A stretch of DNA of 64,000 bases from JAJRTE01 sp964418585 (lineage in GTDB: Bacteria; Myxococcota_A; UBA796; JAJRTE01): assembly GCA_964418585.1 (NCBI GenBank), contig CAYQMG010000187.1, forward strand, positions 12,920 to 76,919. Direction: 5' to 3'. Below, piece by piece: positions 52,979 to 61,108 of the stretch. Position 1 is the stretch's first letter. Each line of letters opens with the position of its first letter. The notes beneath the pieces were generated by a model. The model was not told the origin of the DNA. It saw only the letters and a program-made list of their open reading frames with translations, and did no database searches. The position numbers and the translations under genes were made by a program.

Positions 52979-54088
52979 TCACGCCTCGACCTGCTCGGGG
53001 AGGTACCGTTCCATCGTGTCCTGCTGCAACACCTCCAGGCACTGAACCACGTGCCGGGTGATTTCCAACTCCTGCTCGAGCATTCGGCGCTTTCGGATAC
53101 ATTGTACGAAGTGACGGACACAGCCCTGGAAGCCGAGTTCCCATTGGTCTGGCAGGGTTTCGTAGGCGAAGAGGTGCTCGCCCCGGTACATCCGGAGCAC
53201 CGGTTCGCAGCGCATCTGGGCTGGACCCCGTGTGAGCCAGAGAACGCCTGCGGTGCCGGTCAGCTCGAGGAGGTCCTCTCGTGGATCATGGCCCGACCGG
53301 ATGGTCATGCCAGGGGCCAGGACGATCTCGAGGGAGCCGTAGGTGGCATGGGCGGCGTGTTTGAAAGTGAGCAGGCGTGCGCCGCCCGTGGTGGGGTCGA
53401 TCGGGCCGCCGGTCATGGAGAGGGATTCGATCGGCCCGAGGAGGCGGACGGCAAGGGAGAGTTTTTCGAATGCCTCGCGGCGGATCAGGTTTTCTGGCGA
53501 GGGCCATCCATGTTTTCGGTCGCCGGGGAAGGTGGGGTTGAGGAACGGGTCCCAGCCGCCGGCGCCGGCGAGCACGGTTCGCATGCGGAGGCACTGGATC
53601 CGGCCGACGACCTGTCGGCGTACCAGGGTGGCAAGTTTCTGAAACGGCGGGTAGAACGGCCAGGGTTCGTAACACATGACGGACACACCGGCGCCTCGAG
53701 CCGCGTCGAGAAGGACCCGGGCTTCGTCGCTGGAGGAAGCAAACGGGGGGGTCAAGAGCAGGTGTTTGCCGGTCTTGATGGCGTCGATGGCGGCTCTCGT
53801 TCTTTCCGGGAATGGGAGGAGCATCTCCACGATGGTGGCTCGAGGGTCGATGAGCACGTCATCGAACGTTGCGTAGTGTTTCAAGGCGAACATTCGGGCC
53901 CGGTGTCCGTCCGGGTCTCCCGGGGTCCAGAGGCCGACGAATCCCACGTCCACCTTGGCGTCGTCGCCGGCGGTGACTTCCTCGGGAACTGGAGACGGGT
54001 CGACGGCGCTGAACCGGATGGCGTAGGCGCTTGCATGCAGCCAGGCCTCCTGCTCGGTTCCTCCGGCGATTACAACGTCTTGTGTCAT
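52979..54088 (-). CDS. Gfo/Idh/MocA-family protein lacking the catalytic lysine motif
   Basis: 369 residues; ATG 54088 follows GGGAGGAGCG. The fold is that of NAD(P)-dependent sugar/inositol dehydrogenases, but the N-terminal nucleotide loop is degenerate (VVIAGGTEQEAW instead of GxGxxG) and the hallmark E-K-P reads L-T-P-P (GKHLLLTPPFASS, residues 108-120). The C-terminal substrate-side domain is better kept (GGARLLTFKHAAHATYGSLEIVLAPG, ELTGTAGVLWLTR). It may be a catalytically altered enzyme or a regulatory partner of the intact homologue encoded two genes upstream. Last gene of the catabolic operon. Confidence 0.82.
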   Translation of the reverse strand: MTQDVVIAGGTEQEAWLHASAYAIRFSAVDPSPVPEEVTAGDDAKVDVGFVGLWTPGDPDGHRARMFALKHYATFDDVLIDPRATIVEMLLPFPERTRAAIDAIKTGKHLLLTPPFASSSDEARVLLDAARGAGVSVMCYEPWPFYPPFQKLATLVRRQVVGRIQCLRMRTVLAGAGGWDPFLNPTFPGDRKHGWPSPENLIRREAFEKLSLAVRLLGPIESLSMTGGPIDPTTGGARLLTFKHAAHATYGSLEIVLAPGMTIRSGHDPREDLLELTGTAGVLWLTRGPAQMRCEPVLRMYRGEHLFAYETLPDQWELGFQGCVRHFVQCIRKRRMLEQELEITRHVVQCLEVLQQDTMERYLPEQVEA

Positions 54089-54141
54089 CGCTCCTCCCTG
54101 GTGTCTCGAGTTTGGTTTCTCGCGGCGTTCGCCGGGGTTCA

Positions 54142-54444
54142 CTATTCGAGCAAGGAAGCGGGATCGAGTTCCTCGAAAAAGAGAACACCCCGAACGAGGT
54201 CCCGGATTTCCTCCCGTCTGGAATCTGCCAGCATTTTGCGGAGAACGAGTGTCCCGGGAGGGCCGGCCAGGAGGATGTCTCTCAGGTCATCGAGGCCGGC
54301 GCGGGTCTCGGGGTCCCGGATGAACAGGCGTACCAGCCAAAGAAAACGAGCGAGCCGCCGATCACTCATGCTCCGCGTCCACCTGGCGAAGCTCATCGCC
54401 AGGCAGGTGACCAGGTTCACCAAAATACAATGATGGATGCGCAT
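54142..54444 (-). CDS. Small helical protein of unknown function
   Basis: 100 residues from ATG 54444, which has GGAGAG at good spacing. An in-frame ATG at 54516 overlaps the previous stop as ATGA and is possible, adding 24 poorly structured residues. The N-terminus is moderately hydrophobic (HHCILVNLVTCLAMSF), the rest basic then acidic helices (RLARFLWLVRLFIRD, EEIRDLVRGVLFFEELD). No family recognised. Lying between two Gfo/Idh genes, it belongs to the same transcript. Confidence 0.55.
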   Translation of the reverse strand: MRIHHCILVNLVTCLAMSFARWTRSMSDRRLARFLWLVRLFIRDPETRAGLDDLRDILLAGPPGTLVLRKMLADSRREEIRDLVRGVLFFEELDPASLLE

Positions 54445-54512
54445 GTCACTCTCCTGCTCCTCGGTGGGGCCCTGGACCGTGGTGCTCCGGGCTCCCAGGC
54501 GTACCGGGTCGT

Positions 54513-55568
54513 TCATCGGACATCGGCCACCCGAACCGGATCTCCCCACTCGGCGCTCCGGAGAGCGGCCAGGGCGAACCGGGTTACTTCCCGTCCCTGG
54601 ATTCCGGACAGCACCGGTTCCGTGTCTTCCACGATGCAGCGGACAAAGTGGCAGGTGGCATCGATGAACGAGTCCTGCCAGTCGGCACGCAGGTTTTCAA
54701 AAGCGTGCACCTCGCCTTTTCGGTAGAGGATCAACGGTGGCTCGTCCAGGAGTCGACCCGTACACCGGGTGACCCACAGCGCGCCCTCGGTCCCCACCAC
54801 CTCGATCCGTTCGTCCACTGCATAGTACCGGGATTTGACCGCCATGCGCGGAGAGAGGGTGGCATCGATCATGCCCACCCGGCCCTTGTCCCGGTACTGG
54901 AACGAGACCATGGCCGGCGCGTCGATCACGCCGAAAGAACGATCGATCCATGCGTGCACACGCTCAACCTCGCCCAGCAGGTACATGGCCATGGAGAACT
55001 TGTGGTAGCCGTCGTCGAACAGGGTCGGGCCTCCTCCACACGTCTCCTCGTTCAGTCGCCAGAGCCAGGATTTGAGCGGCACCTTCCATCCTCCCCGTCC
55101 TGCGCTGGCAAGCTTGATCCGGATCGACAGCGGCTCGCCGATGGCGCCGTCGGCGATCAATGCTTTTGCCTTCACGTGAGGGGGATAGAAGACGAAGTTC
55201 TCGTAGACCCGGAGCTTGACCCCGGCCTCCTCCGCAGCCGCGATCATCTGGTCGCAGTCCGCGATGGTGAGCGCCATGGGTTTCTGGACCGAGACGTGCT
55301 TTCCCGCCCGACACGCCTCCACGCACATGTCCCGATGAAGATGGTGCGGGGTGATGATCTCCACCGCGTGCACGTCTGGATCCTCGAGCAGGTCCCGGTA
55401 GTCGGTGTAGGCACGCCGGGCCCCCCACTCAGCCGCGCGGCGGCGCGCCAGGGCTTCGTCCACGTCGCACACGGCGAAAATGCGTGCAGCGTCCGTGTGC
55501 TGATAGCCGGGAGCGTGAAGATCCGTGATACGACCGCACCCGATGATGCCGAAATGGATCGGTGTCAT
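54513..55568 (-). CDS. Gfo/Idh/MocA-family oxidoreductase (inositol/sugar dehydrogenase type)
   Basis: 351 residues. An intact Rossmann loop GIIGCGRITDLHAPGY (7-22) and catalytic motif VQKP (Lys96) mark an active NAD(P)-dependent dehydrogenase oxidising a hydroxyl of inositol, a sugar or a glycoside. FDDGYHKFSMAMYLLG supplies the second catalytic Asp/His pair. Substrate not assignable from sequence. It lies in an operon with a TPP enzyme, an aldehyde dehydrogenase and an IlvD/Edd dehydratase, a polyol or sugar-acid degradation setting. Confidence 0.92.
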   Translation of the reverse strand: MTPIHFGIIGCGRITDLHAPGYQHTDAARIFAVCDVDEALARRRAAEWGARRAYTDYRDLLEDPDVHAVEIITPHHLHRDMCVEACRAGKHVSVQKPMALTIADCDQMIAAAEEAGVKLRVYENFVFYPPHVKAKALIADGAIGEPLSIRIKLASAGRGGWKVPLKSWLWRLNEETCGGGPTLFDDGYHKFSMAMYLLGEVERVHAWIDRSFGVIDAPAMVSFQYRDKGRVGMIDATLSPRMAVKSRYYAVDERIEVVGTEGALWVTRCTGRLLDEPPLILYRKGEVHAFENLRADWQDSFIDATCHFVRCIVEDTEPVLSGIQGREVTRFALAALRSAEWGDPVRVADVR

Positions 55569-55800
55569 GCCACGCCTCCTGTTGCCGGCGTCCTCGAGAG
55601 GGACATTTGGCGCAGATGAGCGCGGGCCGTCCCGGGACCTTCGTGGGTGTTCAGTATGGCCCAGGTCCGCGCCTTGGTTCGTCCCCCGATGTGCACCCGG
55701 TCGAAACTGGCTGAGGCACGCCGTTTCGGGCCGAGGACCGTTTCCGGTCGGGCGATGTCCGAAGTGGACGTTCCCACTCCAGAACGCTCCCCGGGGTGGC

Positions 55801-57489
55801 TCAAAGAAAATCCAGGTCCGCTCCCTGGTCGGCCTGAAGCACGTGCCGGACGTGGAGTCTCCGCCAACCTCGAGCCGGGATGTCCGGTCCCGGGCACCGG
55901 GCGAGTCGCCGGGCGATTTCTGTTTCCTCCACCAGGAGATCCAGTCGACGCTCCTGGGTGTTCAATGCGATGATGTCGCCGTCCTGGACCGCGGCCAGCG
56001 GGCCTCCAACCGCAGCTTCCGGAGCGCAGTGCAACACGATGGTGCCATAGGCGGTCCCACTCATGCGTGCGTCCGAGATCCGCACCATGTCCTTGACCCC
56101 GGCCTCGGCCAGATACCGGGGAATGGGAATGGCGCCAGCCTCGGGCATGCCTGCAGCCACAGGTCCGGCGTTGCGCATCACGATCACGTGATCCGGGCCG
56201 ATACGAAGGTCCGGGTCGTCGATCCGGGTTGCCACGTCCTCCGGGGAATCGAATACCACCGCTGGTCCCCGGTGCTCGAGCAGTGCGGGGGAGGCCGCCG
56301 CGGTCTTGATCACGGCCCCGTTCGGTGCCAGATTGCCTCGCACGATGGTGAGTGCTCCTGTGGGTCCCAAGGGGGACTCGAGGAAATGGATGGTCTGTTG
56401 CCAGGTACCTGGGGTCGGGACCGAATCCAGGAGTTCCCCAAGACGTTTCCCCGTGACGGTGCCGGCCTGGAGGTGCAGGAGTGGAGAGAGGACTTTCATG
56501 AGTGCCGGGACCCCACCGGCGTGATGAAGGTCTTCCAGGTATCCCTCGCCGGCCGGTTTGCAATTGACGAGCAACGGCACATCCTCGGAGACCCGCTGCA
56601 CGTCCTCCAGGTCGAGTTTGACCGCGGCGCGGCGTGCGATGGCGAGCAGGTGCAGGATCGCGTTGGTGGACCCGCCCAAGGCCACCAGGACGGTGAGCGC
56701 GTTGAGGAAGGAGGCGCGGGTCAGGATGTCGCCGGGACGGAGACCTTCCCGGGCCAGGGCCACGGCGCGGCGTCCAGTTTGCACGCCGGCGCGCAGCCGA
56801 TCCCCGGTGGGGGCTGGCGCGGTCGCTCCTCCGGGCAGCATGAGTCCCAGAGCCTCGGTCAGGCAGGCCATGGTGGAGGCGGTGCCCATGACCATGCAGG
56901 TACCGGCCGTGGGGCACAGGGCCTGCTCGACTTCCCGGATCTCGTCTCCGGAGAGGGCGCCGGCGCGGTGGGCGGCCCAGTAGCGGCGGCAGTCGGTGCA
57001 TGCACCCAGGCGGTCGCCGCGCCATCGACCGGTAAGCATGGGACCGGTCACCACGGCGATCGCGGGAACCTCCGCCGACACGGCCGCCATGAGTTGCGCT
57101 GGGACGGTCTTGTCGCAACCTCCCACCAGAACCACCGCATCCATGGGTTGGGCACGGATCATCTCCTCGGTCTCCATGGCCACCAGGTTGCGGTAGAGCA
57201 TGGTCGTGGGGTGAGTCAAAATCTCGTGAAGCGAACCGGTGGGAAAGGCGAACGGCAGCCCGCCGGCCTCGAGTACGCCTCGTTTGATCGCGCGGACGAG
57301 TTCCGGCATTGCCCGATGGCAGAGATTGTAGTCTGAGGAAGTGTCCACAATCCCCACGATCGGGCGCTCCAGGTCGTCTCCATCGTACCCTGCAGCGGCA
57401 AGGAAGGCCCGGCGCAGGTAGCGGCTGAACGCCGGGTCACCATAGGCGGTCAGCCCGGTGTATATTCCTTTTGAACGATGGCTCGGCAT
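55801..57489 (-). CDS. IlvD/Edd-family dehydratase, probable sugar-acid dehydratase
   Basis: 562 residues from ATG 57489. Iron-sulfur ligands appear as Cys in DYNLCHRAMPELV, GGCDKTVPAQLMA and PTAGTCMVMGTASTMAC; GGSTNAILHLLAIARR and ISDARMSGTAYGTIVLH are also family landmarks. The family dehydrates dihydroxy-acids (branched-chain amino-acid synthesis) or aldonic acids. The CDKTVPA form and the neighbours (aldehyde dehydrogenase, Gfo/Idh proteins) favour an aldonate, for example a pentonate, over dihydroxy-isovalerate (inference). No other branched-chain biosynthesis genes are nearby. Confidence 0.88.
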   Translation of the reverse strand: MPSHRSKGIYTGLTAYGDPAFSRYLRRAFLAAAGYDGDDLERPIVGIVDTSSDYNLCHRAMPELVRAIKRGVLEAGGLPFAFPTGSLHEILTHPTTMLYRNLVAMETEEMIRAQPMDAVVLVGGCDKTVPAQLMAAVSAEVPAIAVVTGPMLTGRWRGDRLGACTDCRRYWAAHRAGALSGDEIREVEQALCPTAGTCMVMGTASTMACLTEALGLMLPGGATAPAPTGDRLRAGVQTGRRAVALAREGLRPGDILTRASFLNALTVLVALGGSTNAILHLLAIARRAAVKLDLEDVQRVSEDVPLLVNCKPAGEGYLEDLHHAGGVPALMKVLSPLLHLQAGTVTGKRLGELLDSVPTPGTWQQTIHFLESPLGPTGALTIVRGNLAPNGAVIKTAAASPALLEHRGPAVVFDSPEDVATRIDDPDLRIGPDHVIVMRNAGPVAAGMPEAGAIPIPRYLAEAGVKDMVRISDARMSGTAYGTIVLHCAPEAAVGGPLAAVQDGDIIALNTQERRLDLLVEETEIARRLARCPGPDIPARGWRRLHVRHVLQADQGADLDFL

Positions 57490-57547
57490 GGTGACAGACT
57501 CTCGTGCAAGGGTTCCGAGCGTGCCGCAGGGGGTCCACGGGGACGGC

Positions 57548-58993
57548 TCAGAGGAGGATGTTGACGTACTTGGTGACGGTGTAGCCCTCCACGCCTTCGA
57601 TGCCGCCCTCCCGTCCAAACCCGGACTGCTTGATTCCTCCGAACGGGGCCTCGGCAGTGGCGATGACCAGGTTGTTGACGCCCACCATGCCCACCTCGAG
57701 ACCCTCGGAAGCGAGAAAGGCAGTTCGGGTGTTCTCGGTGAATACGTAGCCCGCCAGCCCGTAAGGTGTTGCGTTGGCCTTTGCCAAGGCGTCCTCGAGG
57801 TCGGTGAAGGTGGCCAGGGGGGCCACGGGACAGAACGGTTCTTCATTCATGATCCGCATGGTCGAGTCCACGTTCGTGAGCACGGTGGGTTCGTAGAAGA
57901 ACCCTCGAGGGAACGCCTCGGGTCGTTTGCCACCCAGCCTGATGCGGGCGCCCCTGGCAACGGCGTCCTCGACCAGAGCCTGGGTGGCCTGGAGTCTGCG
58001 GAGGTTGGACAGGGGTCCGATGTCCACGCCGTCCTCCCGGCCATGGCCCATGCGGAGGGAGCGGATGACCTCCACGAACCGCTGGGTGAACCGCTCGAGC
58101 ACCGGTTCCTGGATGAAGAATCGGCTGGCCGAGATACAGACCTGACCCATGTTTCGGAACTTGCCTCGAGCCACGGTTTCGGCTGCCTTTTCCACGTCGG
58201 CGTCGGCAAAGACGATGACAGGGGAGTGTCCGCCCAGTTCCATGGTGACCGGCTTGAGTTCCTCGGCGCAAAGATGGGCGATGGTCTTTCCCACCGGGAC
58301 CGACCCGGTCAGGCTCACTTTTCGAATAACCGGAGATCGGACCAGGTGCGCACTGATCTCGGGCGGATCCCCGGTGACCATGTTGACCACCCCGGGAGGG
58401 ACGCCGGCCTCGTGGCATGCTTGAGCGATACAGAAAGCGGTTCGAGGGGCCTCTTCGGCTGGTTTGACGATGATCGAACACCCGGCGGCCAGGGCAGCGG
58501 CCACCTTGCGCGCGGGCAACAGCGCGGGGAAGTTCCAGGGAGAGAATGCAGCCACGGGACCGATGGGATCACGCCGGACCAGCAGGCGGTGGTCGGTGGA
58601 ATGGCCGTCGATGATGCGACCATAGATTCGTCGAGCCTCGTCGGCGCACCAGTCGAACTGGTCCGCGGTGGCCGACACCTCGCCCCGAGCCTCGGCCAGG
58701 GGCTTCCCCTGCTCCGAGGTGAGTACGTCTGCGATCACGTCGACTCGAGACCGGATCCAGTCCGCCACCCGTCTCAGGACGGCGCTTCGGGTCCAGGCAT
58801 CGGTGGCCCGCCACACCTTCCAACCTCGCTCGGCAGCCGCGAGCGCCGCGTCCAGGTCTGCAGGGGTGGCGAGGGGCACCGAATCGATGACCTCTTCGGT
58901 TGCAGGGTCGATCACGTCGATGCGGCGGCCGTCCGCGGCCGGGGACCATTGACCGTCAATGTACATGTCGTTCGGAATGGAGCGGTCTTGCAC
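57548..58993 (-). CDS. NAD(P)-dependent aldehyde dehydrogenase (succinate-semialdehyde type)
   Basis: 481 residues, the usual family length, starting at GTG 58993 with AGGAGG eight bases upstream. FSPWNFPALLPARKVAAALAAGC, the Glu segment MELGGHSP, the nucleophile Cys286 in GQVCISASRF, and EEPFCPVAPL are all intact. Closest in style to succinate/glutarate or alpha-ketoglutarate semialdehyde dehydrogenases. In an operon with an IlvD/Edd dehydratase it could finish an oxidative, non-phosphorylating sugar-acid pathway ending in 2-oxoglutarate (inference). Cytosolic. Confidence 0.92.
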   Translation of the reverse strand: MQDRSIPNDMYIDGQWSPAADGRRIDVIDPATEEVIDSVPLATPADLDAALAAAERGWKVWRATDAWTRSAVLRRVADWIRSRVDVIADVLTSEQGKPLAEARGEVSATADQFDWCADEARRIYGRIIDGHSTDHRLLVRRDPIGPVAAFSPWNFPALLPARKVAAALAAGCSIIVKPAEEAPRTAFCIAQACHEAGVPPGVVNMVTGDPPEISAHLVRSPVIRKVSLTGSVPVGKTIAHLCAEELKPVTMELGGHSPVIVFADADVEKAAETVARGKFRNMGQVCISASRFFIQEPVLERFTQRFVEVIRSLRMGHGREDGVDIGPLSNLRRLQATQALVEDAVARGARIRLGGKRPEAFPRGFFYEPTVLTNVDSTMRIMNEEPFCPVAPLATFTDLEDALAKANATPYGLAGYVFTENTRTAFLASEGLEVGMVGVNNLVIATAEAPFGGIKQSGFGREGGIEGVEGYTVTKYVNILL

Positions 58994-59078
58994 CGTGTGT
59001 TCCTCCTTGACCGATGTTCTGCGACCCGCCCCTCCTCGTTCAGTTGGAAGGGGGCTCGAGTTGTGCGGAAGCCGCAAC

Positions 59079-61001
59079 CTAGAGGCCGATGTCGTGTCTC
59101 ATGGCCTGGGTCGAATCCACCCAGTTGCCCACGTTCCATCGTCCAAAAGCCCCGAGACCGCCCAGGGGGTCGGGACCATAGTAGACGGGCACATGGACAA
59201 GCGAGATTCCCGGATGGGCGAACGCCTGGTCCAGGGCTTCTCGAAGGGCACCCGGGGTGGCGCCCCCGTGGATTCCACGGACGCCCCGAACCGATTCGGC
59301 CCAGGCCACGTAGTCCACTGGAATGCCGTCCGATGTGGCGAACACGTGGCTGTACTGGGCAGCCTGGAGCGCAGAGATCGCGGCCATGCGGCGGTTGTCG
59401 AGGAGCAGGATACACCCGCGGGCTCCGTGAGCCACTCCGTCGATCAGGATCTGGGGGTTCATGGTGAACGACCCGTCTCCCGTGAGGGCAAGGCCGTAGA
59501 AGCCGCGTCGGGCAAGGCCGGTGGCCAGGAGTGCGGACACGGCGAACCCCATGTAACTGGCCCCGGTATCGGTGAACGTGCGGCCCAGACGGTCGTCTTC
59601 CACCACCTGGAAGCCGTTGGCCTGCACGTCCCCGGCGTCGAAGAATGCCACAGCGTCCCGGTCTCGGGCCCAGTCGGTGGCGACCTTGATGGCTGCAGGC
59701 TGCGTGAGAACCTCGTCACCCCACACAGGATCGAACAGGCAGGGGTGGTCGTAGCGCTCTTTCTTGAACGCTTCCCATTCCCGTCGTTTTTCCTGGCAGG
59801 CCTCGAGCCATGCGGAAGGGCGTCCGGCCGCCCCGGCCCTGTTCTTGCCCCCCAGGGCCCGCACGTGCTCGGTGAGAAGGCCCAGGGTGGGACCGGCATC
59901 CCCAACCAGCGCCAGGGTGCGTCCATAGTGCATGGCTGCGCGCATGTCTGTGTTGATGTTGATGAATCGTCTCGCGTTCGGGTACCCGGTCCGGGACGAG
60001 TCGGACTGGCAGACGGCTCGAGCACCCACGACCACCACCAGGTCCGCCTGTTCCATGGCGAAGTTGCCGCACAGGCTCCCCTTGGATCCTCCGACGAGCA
60101 TGTTTCGCGGGTGGGTGTAGGGGAGCACGCCGGTAACCAGCGGGCTCAGCACGGCCACACCATCGACCGCATCCAGCAATGCCTGGAGCGCCGGGCCGGC
60201 GTGACGGGCGCCGCCACCCACCTTGACCACCACCTTGTGAGCGGCAACGAGGGCTCGGGCCGCTTCCTCGTAGATCCCTTGTCCCACGGCGGGGCCGAGA
60301 CGTGGGGGGGTCCCGGCAGGAAGTTCCTCGAGGTTGAATCGCGGCAGCATTGCAGGCTGGGTGTTGAGGGGCATGAGCAGGAAAAAGGGACCGGCACGGT
60401 GGGGATGATCCACCGTGACCAGACCCCGGCGCAGTGCGGTCCCCACCGCTTCCGGCGTGTGGAGCGTGTAGGCATCTCCCATGGTGGCGAACAGGCGCAA
60501 GAACAGGCCCTGTTCGTGCTTCGGGATCTGCTGCATGTTCGGACCTTCGTCCTCCGAGGTCTCGTCGCCGAGCAGATACCAGACACCGAGTCCGTTGCTT
60601 GCCGGAACCAGGGACGCCGCCAGTGCCTGTAGCGCACCGGGACCGATCGAGGTCACCACGGCGGCTTTCTCGCCCGTCACCCATCGGAGGGCCGAGGCCG
60701 CATGAGAAGCCTCGATCTCGCTCCGTACGCCGCAAACGCGGACCAGGCCGGCTTCCGCGTAAATCCTCAAGACCTCCCCCAATTCGGTGGACCCGTGCCC
60801 CAGCACGCACACGAATGTGCGGACCTGCTGGCGCAACAGGCCCAGGACAATGGCCTCGGACAGACTCAGATCCACACGGTCAGGCAGTTCCCCGCTCGCC
60901 AGAGCTTGCTCCAATCCTCCTGCACGGGCGATACGCTGCGCGCGTTCAGCCCGCTCCTGGGCCAGGCGGGCCGGTCCGTTCTGCGTTGGTTCAGTCGTCA
61001 C
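59079..61001 (-). CDS. Thiamine-diphosphate enzyme, acetolactate-synthase-like / IolD-like
   Basis: 640 residues from a GTG at 61001 with GGGAGG upstream. Three domains of the ThDP decarboxylase family: N-terminal PYR domain (GHGSTELGEVLRIYAEAG, catalytic Glu in RSEIEASHAASAL), a middle domain (VVVKVGGGARHAG, ADLVVVVGARAV) and the C-terminal cofactor domain with GDGSFTMNPQILIDG and the metal Asn. Length matches IolD, the ring-opening hydrolase of inositol breakdown, and Gfo/Idh neighbours fit that, but sequence details differ; acetolactate-type carboligation or 2-keto-acid decarboxylation are open. First of the metabolic genes in the operon. Confidence 0.85.
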   Translation of the reverse strand: MTTEPTQNGPARLAQERAERAQRIARAGGLEQALASGELPDRVDLSLSEAIVLGLLRQQVRTFVCVLGHGSTELGEVLRIYAEAGLVRVCGVRSEIEASHAASALRWVTGEKAAVVTSIGPGALQALAASLVPASNGLGVWYLLGDETSEDEGPNMQQIPKHEQGLFLRLFATMGDAYTLHTPEAVGTALRRGLVTVDHPHRAGPFFLLMPLNTQPAMLPRFNLEELPAGTPPRLGPAVGQGIYEEAARALVAAHKVVVKVGGGARHAGPALQALLDAVDGVAVLSPLVTGVLPYTHPRNMLVGGSKGSLCGNFAMEQADLVVVVGARAVCQSDSSRTGYPNARRFININTDMRAAMHYGRTLALVGDAGPTLGLLTEHVRALGGKNRAGAAGRPSAWLEACQEKRREWEAFKKERYDHPCLFDPVWGDEVLTQPAAIKVATDWARDRDAVAFFDAGDVQANGFQVVEDDRLGRTFTDTGASYMGFAVSALLATGLARRGFYGLALTGDGSFTMNPQILIDGVAHGARGCILLLDNRRMAAISALQAAQYSHVFATSDGIPVDYVAWAESVRGVRGIHGGATPGALREALDQAFAHPGISLVHVPVYYGPDPLGGLGAFGRWNVGNWVDSTQAMRHDIGL

Positions 61002-61108
61002 GGTTGGTCCTCCCTGTGGGTTCAGCCTAGCCTACCCGCAGGGACAGGTCGGGTCAAGTGAGAGGAATCAAGGAACGTGCCGCTCGCACGCGGATTGAAG
61101 CGAACTCA

